53,366 nt of DNA. Origin: Zygnema cylindricum (taxonomy: Eukaryota > Streptophyta > Zygnematophyceae > Zygnematales > Zygnemataceae). Positions 12,252-23,659 of this stretch are shown in pieces. A program made the translations under genes and the position numbers. Location of the stretch: the NCBI GenBank assembly GCA_037447655.1, contig JBBHKE010002108.1:1-53366 (forward strand). The letters run 5' to 3'. Numbering within the stretch: position 1 is the stretch's first letter; every line of letters begins with the position of its first letter. The notes beneath the pieces are model-generated. The model worked only from the letters and a program-made list of their open reading frames with translations, was not told where the DNA came from and searched no databases.

Positions 12252-12478
12252 GTCGCCATGTACCTCCGGATCTGATTTTTGTCTTCTTCTTCCCCACTAC
12301 GCGACGGCACCTGCTCCCTGTCGCCATGTACCTCCGGATCTGACTTTTGTCTTCTTCTCCCCCACTACGCGACGGCACCTGCTCCCCGTCGCCATGTACC
12401 TCCGGATCTGATTTTTGTCTTCTTCTTCCCCACTACGCGACGGCCCCTGTTCCCCGTCGCCATGTACCTCCAGATCTA
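12252..12478. repeat. 68-bp tandem repeat (about 3.3 copies)
   Basis: The landmark GTCGCCATGTACCTCC recurs at 12252, 12320, 12388 and 12456, exactly 68 bp apart. Units share CTTCTTC(T/C)(T/C)CCCCACTACGCGACGGC. Because 68 is not divisible by three, the long minus-strand frames through it read different phases per unit, which argues against coding. A single related unit is present in inverted orientation near 220-275. Confidence 0.85.
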
Positions 12479-12700
12479 GCCTGCGGCCGCTGCCAACCGC
12501 ACGCCCACGGGCGAAATCATAGGTGCGGCCCCCATCCGTAATCCTTAAACTCCTTCCCCCCTTCAATTCAACGCCAAACGCCCCATTTCCTCTCACTAAA
12601 ATTACACACACCTCAAACCCTAACGCCAACACACAAACGCTCACACACACACACAACCGAGGAAACAACCGGGGAAAAAAAAAAAAAAAATTTTAAAAAA
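12479..12700 (-). repeat. Right arm of the 12-kb-spaced inverted repeat
   Basis: Read on the minus strand, it reproduces the order seen at 1-230: poly-T run, GTGTGTGTG run, GTTTGTGTG, GGGGGCCGCACCTATG, a TTTCGCCCGTG block, then GTTGGCAGCGGCCGCAGGC. Together with the 68-bp repeat this forms an inverted pair enclosing SEN34 and AP-1 sigma. Confidence 0.6.
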
Positions 12701-13061
12701 AGGTTTCGTCCCACTACCATTTCCACCATCTATTTCCCATGGTCTCCATTCCTCCTTCCCATTTCCCCCTTCCTCTCCCTCTATCACTTCACATGCTTCT
12801 CCCTCTCATTCAATGACAATGTCCGGCCGTACATACTCGCCCCTTCTCACGCGTTCACCTCCTCCACCTAAACCTCACACACAAGCCTAAAAACAGATAG
12901 AATGTAGCGGGTGTCATAACCATTTCGCGACCGGTGCTGGTATTGCCCGACATACAAAGAGTTGTTAAGAATTTTTAGCCCAGAGCTACCCTTCCTCTAG
13001 TACCCTTTCTTCCACCATACTCCCGTCCGGACCTACGAGCGAAGATTGGGCATTTATACAC
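12701..13061. other. Pyrimidine-rich spacer
   Basis: C/T-rich sequence between the inverted arm and the non-LTR element. No gene is supported; it may hold the 5' part of the element. Confidence 0.3.
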
Positions 13062-15487
13062 AATTTAGACGTGCTCGGAGCTTATGATTTGGGTGCCCGC
13101 CGTCTGCGATTATACACGCGGATTCCCATGGCTATGCGGATTATCATACAGGACGCCCTCCACCCTCCTTTGTCCCGTATTTATTTGGATACTGCGGATG
13201 TTGGACCTTGGCACCTCCTTTTCATGTTTTCACTTTGGGTTCTAGTCTTACCTGGCCGTGGCGGTCGTAGCGGGGCCCGAGAAACTATGGCCCAATGTCG
13301 ACGTTTCCTTCGAGGTGATTGGCGGGCCCTTCATGCCGAGCACGAGGATCGAGTTGCGATTGCTTCCTTCACACCACGTCGTACATCTCGGACTTCAGAT
13401 GTGCCATCTTCCTATCGTCGTGTGGTTCATTTGGGTCGAGTTGGTGAGCTCTCTCGAGCGGTTCGGGCCCTCCAGCCATTTAGTCCCGCTCCTCGGTCTG
13501 CAACAACTTTTGAAATTATTCGGGCTCTTCATCCACCAGCTCATACCCTTGAGTCCCCCTCTATTCACACCTTCGAGCCGACAAAGTGTCTTATTTTGAA
13601 TCGATAATCTTTTCTTAAAGCTCTTACGACTTCTCAACATCTTTCAGCGGGTGGTCCTTCGGGCACTGTTTATAAGCTATTTTGCGACGTTCTGCCTTCG
13701 AAATCTGGTGCTCGGGGTTTTGATATGTTTTTTCGAGTTTGTTCCTTTATTGCGGCTGGCAGTGTCCCATCTCATATTTGTGATCTCCTCACAACCTTTC
13801 GCCTCGTAGCTGTCACAAAACCCAATAGGGGAATCCGTCCTAAACCCAATAGAGGAATCCGTCCTACTGCAGTTGGCGAGGTATTGTACCGATTGGTGGC
13901 CCGCGCCATCTGCATCCTGCTTTAGCCTGCGATCCATGATTATTTCTCTCCTCATTAGTTCGGAGTGGCAACCCGAGGGGTTGTGAGGTCGTGGTCCACG
14001 GGATCCGAGCTTTGTTAGATCCCCATCCGGATTGGTTAGTCCTCCAAATGGATGTTTCTAATGCCTTTAATACAATGGATAGGAATGCATTTTTTTTGAA
14101 ATTTTTGACCGTACCTTCTCCAACTGTCTAGATATATCCTTTTGTGAGAGCTTTTTATTCTCTGAGCAATAGCCTCTCTTTCTCCAGGGATGATGATTTG
14201 GTCCTACTTTCCTCCACGACTGGCACTCGACAAGGTGATCCTCTTGGGGGCCCTTTGTTTGCCCTAGCCCATTACCGCGCCCTCCGAGCTTTCGCGGCTG
14301 CTTAGCCTTCTTGCCTCTTCCCTTCAGTTGCTGATGACACTCACATTATTGGTCCTTCGAATCAAGTTATACCGGCCTATGACTTTTTCAAGGCTCGCTT
14401 GGCCGAACTCAATCTTTCAGTCCAACCCTCTAAGTGTGTTGTCTGGTCCCCACGTCCTATTCCTCCTTCTTTCACCCCCCCCTCTTGGTTTTCAAACTCC
14501 TCCTTCCGAAGGCATTCGTGTGTTGGGTTGCATGCTTTGTTCCGATCCATACTTCACGCATTCCTTGATTCCGCTCTTCAAACAAATTTATCCTACGTGG
14601 ACGACCTTCCTCACCTTTGTGATCCCCAGGTGGCCTTTGCTCTTCTCACACGGTGTTTCCCTCACCGGCCCTCCTACCTTACTCGGACTTCCCCTCCCAC
14701 CCCATCTTTTGTGTCCTCACTTTCTGCATTCGATGATCGGCTTATGGATGTCCTCCACACTTTGTTGGGCCGTGGAGCTTTTGATCGCGAGTTTGGGCAT
14801 GCGGCACGCATCCAAGCCTCTTTTCCTATCTCGGCTGGCGGCTTGGGTTTACTCTCAACGGCGCGTGTTGCTCCAGCCGCCTATTTGGGGAGTTGGTGCC
14901 TTGTTGCTTCCACTATTGTCTCTCGTTTTTTGGCCGAGGACACTCCTATTCTTGCGGTCGTGGTTCCCCGTGTTTCAGTTGGTGAGCTCGCCTTCTAGCG
15001 GTCCCTTTTAGATGCATCACGTTCTCTTACTCTGGCTACTATCGAGGACATGCCGATTTTTTCCACTCTGGTTTATCAGTTGCACGTGTTCAGAAATCCA
15101 TTTCTGATCGGGTTGTCGCCGCTATTAAATCCAAGCTTCTTCAGGCGCTTCTTTCCAATTCTTCGCGTGCACGCTTTCTATCTTGTGGCGGACCTGGCTC
15201 TGGAGCTTGGCTATTGGCCGTCCCTATCTTATCCACTCTTCATTTCACCACGGCCCTTAGGTTCCGGCTTAGCCTCCCTCACCCACCTTTCTTGGCTCAC
15301 TTGTTTGCTCCTGCGGCCACGTTCTCGAGCCTGACGAGGTCCATTTGCTTCGTTGCTCCCTCGGGGGAGAGTTGATTCATGCGCACGACACGATTCGAGA
15401 CACCATCGCTACTATTACTCCTGAGGGGGGATTTTCTGTTCGTCGCGAGGTCTCTCACATTATTCCTTCGCGTCGCGTCATGCCGTA
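13062..15487 (+). pseudogene. Decayed non-LTR retrotransposon reverse transcriptase
   Basis: The upstream segment (13071-13604) has a PWHLLFMFSLWVLVLPGRGG / RRFLRGDWRAL pattern seen in this type of element. Reverse transcriptase motifs follow: FRLVAVTKPNRGIRP with GEVLYRLVARA (motif A region), LQMDVSNAFNTMDR (14045-14087), GTRQGDPLGGPLFALAHYRA (14223-14282) and a VADDTHIIGP block in place of the usual F/YADD (about 14327-14356). A thumb-like AGGLGLLSTARVAPAAYLGS is at 14838-14897. A C-terminal SCGGPGSGAW stretch lies near 15181. It is broken by stops at 13605, 13923, 13956, 14129, 14303 and 14996, and by frameshifts near 13975-13985 and 15085. A 24-bp direct duplication lies at about 13819-13866. 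Autonomous activity is not possible from this copy. Confidence 0.85.
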
Positions 15488-17085
15488 AGACGTCAACAAG
15501 TATTGTGATTAAATCATGTACTAATTGAAGTTTCGATGATGTGACGGGTACATACCCGAGGGTACAACTAGAGATTTGTACGGGATAAAGGTCAAGATAT
15601 ACTCCCGTACGGAACTACTGGAACACAATGAGAAATCAGCGTAGAAATCAGCGTAGAACTGGACCACGGTACGGCATCAAACGTCAGGAATTCAAACGGC
15701 TACAAACCTGACAGGTGTCTGAAGTCATGAACCCTTGGAGGTTCATGCAACATTTTTGCTTAGCTTAGGGAGGGTTTTTATCCTCGAGGTGTAGATGTTA
15801 GGCAGTCTGAGGCGGCCACGCAGCGGTCGTCTCTTGATACTGGCAACGTTTTAACATAGAAACCTGCTTGCTCAGAGACATATAGGAATTAGTGTAGCCG
15901 TACGGATTAGTGAGAGCATAGGATAAATGCTATTTTGCGAGAAAGTAACTTTTGCAAATTAAGTACGGGAATCCAACATTGGAAGGTTGTCTTTTTCGGA
16001 CAAACGTTATTCTCGGGATTTGTCGAACTCTACTGTTAGGGTTTCACCTAAATATTTAGTGATAGGCTAGTTTTTGAGTTAGGGTTTTTCCTTTTTCAGC
16101 CCATAGTTCCATGCTAGTAATTGTCTCTGAGCTTCTCCTTTTGTTTGTATTAAGACCTTACCTAATCTACCGGCGCAAGCCAGCCTGCAAGGTTTCCCTC
16201 CAGACTGTGTTCTACTTGTCGTGGTGAACGAATTGTGTTGTGCGGATTTGGTGTTTTCTTGCTGTCAGAGCGTTGACTTGGCGTTATGGTTCCAGTCATG
16301 TCCGGCTTTGTGGGAATACCGGCTATCTCGGCTCCTTCAACCGGTTAGGGAAAGGTTCAGGTCCGCTGGTTGGACTCCTGTAGGGAATGTTAAAAGACTT
16401 CATAGCCTAGTGGCAACTGTCGCAAATATTCCCGTACTTCATTTGTTTTATATTTCCAATTTTCTGTATTCCTGGTGTTAATTAGTTCTTTTATTTCTAG
16501 TTTATTTTAATTTGCTTCATTTATATTTTTCATCATTATTGGTGTCAATTGCTTTCTTTCAATCTAGTTATTGTAATTTGTTTTCTTTCCCGGTCTAGTG
16601 GTTTTCGTTGGATTGCTTTGATCTGTTTTTATTTTCGATCTTTAGGGTTTCATTGCTACTGTGCTTGGAGTTGGATATTTCCGATTTTATTTGGACATCC
16701 GGTATAGTTTCCTCTCTCTGTCTACCTACCGGATTAACTCACTCAGAATACCCAGCAAACCTAAAAACTTATAAAAAAAAAAAATCCATATTCAAAACCA
16801 AGAAAAAAAATATATATATATATGTATATATATATATACATTTAAATATATAAATTAGCTTGTACGAATTATCACATAAAATTATACCTGCTTTAATAGT
16901 TGGGTAGAGCGTGGCTTAAAGCTGATACGCGTACCCTAACAGGCTTCAAACTACTTTGGCATTGAGTTGTGGTGTGATTACGATAACTTGGAACTGGAGC
17001 ATCATAGGGAGATATTTACAGTATCCTACTGGATGCTATCGGTTTAGGTGAGTAACCGATCCTTGTGGGCGCATTACGATAACTT
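15488..17085. other. Non-coding stretch after the non-LTR element
   Basis: No recognisable gene. An A-run (16772-16784) and an (AT)n microsatellite (16810-16840) are present; the A-run could be the 3' tail of the upstream non-LTR element, but this is a guess. ATTACGATAACTTG occurs twice (16978 and 17073). Confidence 0.35.
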
Positions 17086-17803
17086 GTGAAACTCTGAGAC
17101 CTCCATAAGTCCTCAGAGTGGACAGCTTCCAAGAAGCCTCTAGGATAATCCTGACCCTTTTGTGTTTCAGCAAAAATAACTGCCACCTTGNNNNNNNNNN
17201 ATCATAAAAGATCCAGATTTATCTTTATATCTTTCTTCGGCTCCGTCAGATGGAGATTGTTGAGAGAGGTTTGAGAGTTTGAACAGCGTCAGTGATTCTT
17301 TAACCTCTCCCTCGATTTCGGTACCGATGGATCCGATAACATGAATGTTCGGCCGTCTGACCTTCATCGGCCATCGGAATCGGCAATTGAGATCCTAATT
17401 GTAATGCATCATATATCAAACTATTAATAAATTTGTACATTTGCATTATTGACTTCTTGCCCGTACCGTATTCCGTACATATACATTATCTGATCTATGT
17501 ATCCCGTAAACAATAACAGTTAAATGATTATTCTTACGTTTACATGTTTAAATAATTATCAAACTATATACTACGTAATGTTAATCCTAGAGTTAACGGC
17601 TAAGGCTACCGGCTACTTCCAGTCTGCCGGCTTGTAAGTACAATAGCCTAGGTAGCCATGGCTTTAGCTCCCTCTCCAATTTCTTAGTGACTGCGACAAG
17701 TTTGAGAGTTTGGAGAGAGTTGTTAGAGGTAGACTGCCTCGGCTTCTTTCTATATTTCTATTTAGACCTAGAAAATACTAAAAATGTACCATTAATTTCT
17801 ACA
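17086..17803 (-). mobile_element. Copia LTR (TGTAGAAA type), interrupted by assembly gap
   Basis: On the minus strand it begins TGTAGAAATTAATGG (17803) and ends ...CAGAGTTTCA (17086), as in the intact LTR at 28484-29535. Shared blocks include the CTAGAAAATACTAAA start, the CCGTAAACAATAAC block and the GCCTCTAGGATAATCCTGACCC block. It spans only 718 bp, against 1041-1052 bp in related copies, so sequence is missing around the N run. No matching 5-bp duplication is visible at its ends (AACTT versus GCTTC). Confidence 0.75.
17191..17200. other. Assembly gap (10 N)
   Basis: Ten Ns inside an LTR. Comparison with related LTRs suggests that roughly 300 bp may be absent, so the gap size is probably a placeholder. 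Confidence 0.9.
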
Positions 17804-18379
17804 GCTTCCTCCTTGCCACCGATTGCCCACCATTTCCTTTTCTTCTTGTCAGCTAGCGATAGATGCTAGTTAGCGTACGAATTTTTCTCTCCTTCTGTTC
17901 TGCCTCGTTTTTAATCCACACGGCTTCGGCTTAGTCCGGAAGGTTTCCCTTCAAATTTGTCTTTTTGGCGATTGTTGGACTGGAGGCTTGAGGCGTGGCA
18001 TCTTTTATTGGGTTGCCTGTTCTCCGGACAGCTGGACGGTTTGTTTAAGTGTATTTGTTTGTGTGGCATTTCGGTTGTCTTGAAAAAGTGCTTGTTTTTA
18101 CCAAATCCGAATTTCTTAGTTTGGTTGAAAGGGTTTATTTTGCTTCGTTGCTTTCCTATGAGATAACTCTTGTAAAGAATACGTTAAAGACCCAAGAGCC
18201 TAGTGGCTACCTTGCGGCTTAGTATGATTTATGACTGTCACTTCAAACTAGGGGAGTATTCTTTTTTTTTATTTCTTTAGTCATCTTCACCTTTATTCTT
18301 TTGCATGTTGTATTTATATTTTTCACGTCTCATTCAGTTTCGTTTTTATATATGTTTGGAGCATGACTTTGCTGGTTGG
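17804..18379. other. Spacer between LTR and Copia A, nothing recognised
   Basis: T-rich sequence with no recognisable gene or retroelement domain. Confidence 0.35.
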
Positions 18380-20093
18380 GATGCATGTTCGCTCTTTCTA
18401 GTCTCTCATGCACGACAAGAGGAAGGAGAAGCAGTAAGAGACTTTTAGAGAGACAAGTGAACAACAAGGTAACTAAGCTGTCACATTTGAGCGAACCCCA
18501 TACTTACTTGGAAGCACTTAATAGTCCAAAAGGTGATAGATGGGTGACAGCTATTAATGATGAGATGGCTTCTATTATGGAAGCAAACACATGGGAGTTG
18601 GTGGATTGTCCTCTAGATAGAAAGCCGATAGGATGCAAGTGGGTGTTTAAGTTAAAGCTCAATCTAGATAACACTATCGAGCAATACAAAGCCAGATTAG
18701 TGGCAAAGGGGTTCACACAAAAGGAGGGGATTGATTATGAGGAGACTTTTGCTCCGGTTGTTAGATTCCCCTCCGTCCGGATTCTACTTAGTCTCGCCGC
18801 AGCGGAAGACATGGAAGTGAACCAAATGGACATCAAAACCGCTTTCTTACACGGAGAATTGGAAGAAGAGATCTTAATGCGACAATCGGAAGGATTTGTG
18901 GAGAAATGAAAGGAAAGCAAGGTGTGCAGATTAATAAAGTCCATTTATGGACTAAAGCAAGCTCCACGCTAATGGAACAAAAAGCTGGACGAGTTTTTGA
19001 CGAGTTTGGAATATATTCAAATCAGTTCGGATAATTCTATCTATTTATTTGAGGACGAGGAAGGTATAATTTTCATTGCCATATATGTTGATTATTTGCT
19101 TGTTTTGAGTAAATCAATGGAGAAAATCAATAGATTGAAAAAGGATCTAAAAGGTAGATTTGAAATAAAAGATTTGGGAGAGGCAAAGTATATTTTGGGA
19201 ATTCAAATGGAGAGAGATAGAGAAAAGAAAACAATTAGGCTAACTCAAAAGGAAGCAATTCGGAAAATGCTTGAAAATTTTCAAATGGAAAAAGCAAACA
19301 GTTGTACTACTCCAATGGACTTAAAGAAGGGAAATGAGGGGAGCTCAAAAGAGGGAGTCTTGATCTTGGATAATGAGCTAGGACTTGAGGAAAGCAAGTT
19401 CATGCAAACTATTCCGTACAGACAGGTTGTCGATAGTTTGATATACTTTATGAATTGTACTCGTCCTGATATTGTAGCAGCTGTGGGAGTATTAAGTAGG
19501 AGTCTGATTTGATCCTAGGAAGAAAGATTGGGAAGCGGCCAAAAGGGTCATGCGGTACTTGATATGAACAAAAGATCCATGGTTGCATTTGGGAGGGGAT
19601 AATGCTGACATCACCACTTGGAGTGATGCTCGTTATGGGGTTGCTCCGATGAGGAGGTGTACTTCAGGGTATGGGTTGTATGTTGGGAATGGGGCTTGCT
19701 GTTGGAGCAGTAAACAACAAAAGGTGATTGCTCAGTCCACCATGGAGGCTGAGTATATGGCCTCGTGTTCGGCTCTGAAAGAATTAATGTGGGTAAAATC
19801 TTTGCTTCAACAATTTGGATATATGAAGAGCTGAGTGCAAAAAATATTTTGTGACAATCAAGCTGCGATTGCAATTGCAGCAAACCCTAAGCATCACTTT
19901 AAAGCAAAGCAAATGGATATTCGTTTGAGCTTTGTTAGAGAGAAGGTTGAGAATAAAATAATTAATTTGGAATATAGACCGAATGGAGAGATGGTAGCAG
20001 ATATGGTGACTAAGTCAGTTCCTTCTCCGAAATTAAAATTTTATAGGGAGAAGTGTGGACTGAAAGAAAAGATAGACTAAAAAATAAGGGGAG
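18380..20093 (+). pseudogene. Copia A: reverse transcriptase and RNase H fragment
   Basis: 5'-truncated Ty1/Copia pol. The reverse transcriptase starts with EPHTYLEALNSPKGDRWVTA, then CKWVFKLKLN, KARLVAKGFTQKEGIDYEET, NQMDIKTAFLHGELEEE, and IKSIYGLKQAPR. The YVDD catalytic box is altered to YVDY (about 19087-19098). RNase H follows (STMEAEYMASCSALKELMWV, then FCDNQAAIAIAANPKHH). Stops at 18907 (TGA), 18970 (TAA) and 19510, plus a frameshift before 19583, inactivate it. The polypurine tract AAAAAATAAGGGGAG (20079-20093) directly precedes the 3' LTR. It abuts the integrase of a minus-strand Copia at 21208, implying insertion into that element. Confidence 0.93.
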
Positions 20094-21207
20094 TGCTAAA
20101 AAGTGATATTTTGTATTCTACCTTTTTGAGTCCTGCAGTTCTCATACTTGTCATAGTCACTAAGAATTGACAAGGAGCCATGGCTGACTTAGACAGATGA
20201 GAGGATTGACAGAAGACAAAGCCACTGCAAAAGTTAAGTTGCCACAGACATGCTTTGATCTTGTAATCTCCGGATGAAGACCGTACGAAATAAGCGCCCG
20301 CCTTATCCATTAGGTCTTGATGTTTTTGTTGCATGTATTATATTTGATAGTTATTTAAAGAGAAATCTACATCGTATTTCATTTAACATCTTACGAAACG
20401 AAACGCAACATGGAACGTGTGGTACCGCACGAAATGCAGCACCGCACGAAATAAATGAAACAAACATTTAATATTGACGGACGAAATTAAATGTCGCGAT
20501 CGACGGTTCGCAAAGCGAGAATGAATTTCAAGCGGTCAACACCGAATATTGACCGTCGAAATTCAACGGTCAACAGGGAACATTGACCGGTGAAATTCAA
20601 CAGTCAACATTTATTCAGCGCGCCGTCAGATCCAACGGCTGAAATCGATCGCCGTAAAAAGAACGGACGGCACGCATGAGTGCCGGTATGCGGAAACGAC
20701 TATCTGGGAACTGTTCGGCAAAATGGGAGGAAATGACACGTGGCATCATCCTATTGGATGCCGAAATTGAAAAAGGACAAAATGATGTTGACCTATTAGC
20801 CACGTGGCAGACCGGGAGTGGTGCCGAATATATCTGTACATAAAGTACGGCGGCTTCTGTACTTTATATGTACGATAATTAGAGTACTCTATTTTGATTG
20901 GTTTAGAATAGCTATCAGGAGTTTTTCAGGACTTAGAAAAATATTGAAAAATCCTCTCTCTCCTAGAGGCCATCTGTACAAATATGTTGTCTTTGAACAG
21001 CCATAACTTAATGCTCAGGTGAGCAAATTCAATGATTCTTTTTGCAGCGTACTCACTGAGTCCAGGCTACACAACGGTGTAGTCAGTTGGAGTTCATGCG
21101 TCTTAGGGTGGGACTTATTCATTATCAAAGTCAAAAGTGCATATACTATCCTAGAGGCTTCACATAAGCTGGACATTCTGTGTACCAATGGAGGACATAG
21201 AATTACA
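20094..21207 (+). mobile_element. 3' LTR of Copia A (1114 bp)
   Basis: Begins TGCTAAAAAGTGATATTTTG after the polypurine tract and ends ...CATAGAATTACA. Its length agrees with the related LTR at 27960-30128 after removal of that copy's insertion (about 1112 bp). Conserved blocks include the ATTAAATGTCGCGATCGACGG region, the repeated TTGACCG...AAATTC region, AAAGTACGGCGGCTTCTGTA, and CATAACTTAATGCTCAGGTG. Confidence 0.85.
20243..20318 (-). other. tRNA-like module in LTR (antisense)
   Basis: On the minus strand: ACCTAATGGATAAGGCG resembles the D-arm/A box of plant tRNA-Arg, followed about 30 bases later by a T-arm/B-box-like AAGATCAAAGC. It is not a functional tRNA by eye (no clean acceptor stem). 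Confidence 0.5.
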
Positions 21208-22544
21208 ATTCCCTATTCTAGCAACATAGATTTTGCACTTTCCGTTAGATTTTGGTTGAGTCTTTCGGATACTTCATTCTATTCCGGAGTATAAAGAACT
21301 ATAAATTGCCGAGAAATGCCATAGTCTTTTAAGTATTTGGAGAATGCATGAGAAACATATTCCCCTCCGTTGTTGGATCAAAGTGAAAGAATTGGTTTCC
21401 CATGAAGCTTTTTCGCCCATACCGGAAAATGTTTGAAGTGAGTGAGCACTTCACTCTTTTCTTTCATAAAGAAAACCTTGTTGTATCTTGAAAAATCTTC
21501 TGTAAAAGTGACCAAAAACCGACTGCCACTGAGGGAAGGAACTTTTGACGGTCCCCATATATCCGAATGAATAATTTGCAGCAAATCTGTGGCTCAGTTA
21601 TCTGCGGTCACAGGTAGGGGTAGCTTATGAAGTTTTCCCAAATCACATCCATTGCATACATGAGAATCTGTTTGTCCTAATTTAACACGATCTATCATAT
21701 TTTGCTTTACCATTTTATCAAGTCTTTCATGATGAACATGACCGAGCCTCTTATGCCACAAAACATATTCCGGATGGACACTGGAGTATGCAAATTCAAT
21801 TTCATTAGCCAAGTCCATCCGGTATAACACGTTTGGGCCTCTAGTTCCTACCAATGCTTCCCTCCCATCTTTGCTTACTACCTTTTTTCCTTTCTTTTGT
21901 AAGATTTCAAAACCTTTCATTTCAGCCACCGAAGTGGAAAACAAAATTTTCGTAAACTTTGGGATATAGAGAACATCATGGAAGGTTCTCTTTACAATTT
22001 GACCATTGATGTCACATTCTAACTCCACGCTTCCCTTTGCCGTAGCCTCCACACCGCTGTCATCCGCGTAATAAATCCTACGAGTGGGAATTGGAGTAAG
22101 TGTCTTGAAGTAAGCCCGTTTACCACACATGTGTGAGGAGCATCCGGAGTCTTTAATCCATCCGTTCTCTCGAGGTCCCTCTATGAGATCTTTTGCAAGA
22201 GAAAAGGACTCATCATCATCCAATTGTGGAAATGTGACCACATCTTCCTCTCCTCCCGGCCGTTCATCTTGTGACGCCTCATCAAATGCAAGGAACGCCG
22301 CATTTTTAACCGGTAAGTTTGATGCCGCTACTTTTGATGGTGAGTCCACTAACCGTACCCTCCGTCCCGCACGATAAATTCTTGTTTCACAGGCTTTTAT
22401 TAATGTTGGACACAGCCGGAAAACATGACCTTGACCAAAGCAATAGACACACCTATCATATTGCTTATAATTCGGATTGGGAGTAAAGTTTCCATTTCCA
22501 GAAAATCCAGTCGGCTTATATATCTGTGCATTATAAGCTACCAC
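21208..22544 (-). pseudogene. Copia F: gag zinc knuckle, protease and integrase fragment
   Basis: Minus-strand Copia pol 5' half. In order: CCHC knuckle CVYCFGQGHVFRLC (near 22450), protease WIKDSGCSSHMCG (near 22130), GAG-pre-integrase LWHKRLGHVHHERLDKM, HVCNGC zinc site, integrase IHSDIWGPSK, and downstream DNGGEY-like (as SNNGGEYVSHAFSKYLKDYG) to the KSMLLE stretch at 21212. Stops occur near 21594 and in the 21208-21380 part. The reading frame is cut at 21207 by the 3' LTR of Copia A in the opposite orientation. Confidence 0.9.
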
Positions 22545-23234
22545 AAATTATAAGCTACTACGGTCCATCGGTTCAGTAATCTTTATTAAACATTCAGTAA
22601 TCTTTATTAAACAAAACCCACCGTCAACCATATATAAAATATTTAGAACGATCAAAGAGCAGACAACCGCTAAAATGAAATAGTGCGTGGTCAAAGTTCG
22701 TCCGTTGAAATGATGGCGCAGTCAAGAGTTTTCTTCCAAAAAATGACGGTGGACTCCATCCGTCGTCCGCGTATTCTTTCATCACTGAAGATGAACCTCC
22801 ACTTGTACCTTCAGTCCTCAATTGAAACTGTTCTTCTTCTTCTAAAACAACCAGACTTGACTTCCTCACAGACCGACACGTGTGCCTGAAGTGCACCGAG
22901 TCTGTGTACTTCATTTGTAGTTACATACTCACTAAATCATGTCCTCGTCAATTCATCTTCACACAACTGACTAATATTCAGAACACCTTTCTTCCGCAGA
23001 CTGTTATAGCTGTTATGACTCTGCTTATGACCGCTATGACTGTTATGACTGCTATGATTTGTCAGCGCAGCTGTGATATTAGAGCACCGCAGCTGCAATG
23101 TTAGATCAGCGCAGCATAGCAGCACAACAGCAAGGTGTAGAGTGCTCAAGGTTTTGAGCTGCGATGTAAGACTTAGCACAGCATGGCAGTATAGCAACAA
23201 GATATAGAGAGGACTCAAGGTTTCCAAAACAACA
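22545..23234. other. Unassigned stretch between Copia F gag and its LTR
   Basis: It contains a 21-bp tandem duplication (TTCAGTAATCTTTATTAAACA, about 22573-22615) and a CAGCGCAGC/GCAGCTGC-rich segment (23060-23125). Position suggests 5' LTR remainder plus the gag N-terminus of Copia F, but I cannot align it to the other LTRs. Confidence 0.35.
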
Positions 23235-23659
23235 CAAACGTCCGATTTATTTGTTTCGTGCGGTATTATGGTCGCAGTGTATATAACTATTTCTATGTCT
23301 CTTCATTTGTATTATCGTTAATCAATTTATCGACCGTGACAAGGTTTAAATAGAAATCACACTTCATATACTTTAACAGATTCTACGAAAAGACCGGTTA
23401 GAGTTGACGGCTACGCTTCGCTCTGTCGGTTTGGGGTTCGAGTCTTGCCGGACTCAACCTTTTGTTAAGAGTGACATAAGTCACTCTTCAGTCTTGCTTA
23501 TTAGGCTGATGCAGCCATGGCTATCCATCTCCGTCTCTCTCTCCTTGAGTGACTTCAACAAGTATGGGGGGTAGAGAGGAAAGGTGAGAGCACGATGTAT
23601 GTTTTTTTCCTTTTATTCTTGACCTAGAAAATACCCTTTAAAAATAATTAATTTCAACA
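23235..23659 (-). mobile_element. Partial Copia LTR, probably 5' LTR of Copia F
   Basis: Starts on the minus strand with TGTTGAAATTAATTATTTTT (23659) and matches the LTR at 30474-31468 through the CTAGGTC, CATGGCT, TGACTTATGTCACTCTTAAC and tRNA-like blocks, then loses similarity near 23235. It is inserted in the RNase H region of Copia B (23660 onward). Confidence 0.75.
23395..23456 (+). other. tRNA-like module in LTR (antisense)
   Basis: GGTTAGAGTTGACGGCTACG, then GGGGTTCGAGTCTTGCC, which is close to a Pol III B box/T-arm. It reads opposite to the LTR. Confidence 0.5.

Noticed and set aside
12055-12668. Long minus-strand frames through the 68-bp repeat
   Set aside because: Each repeat unit changes the frame, no domain is visible, and the same sequence occurs as an inverted non-coding arm at the window start.
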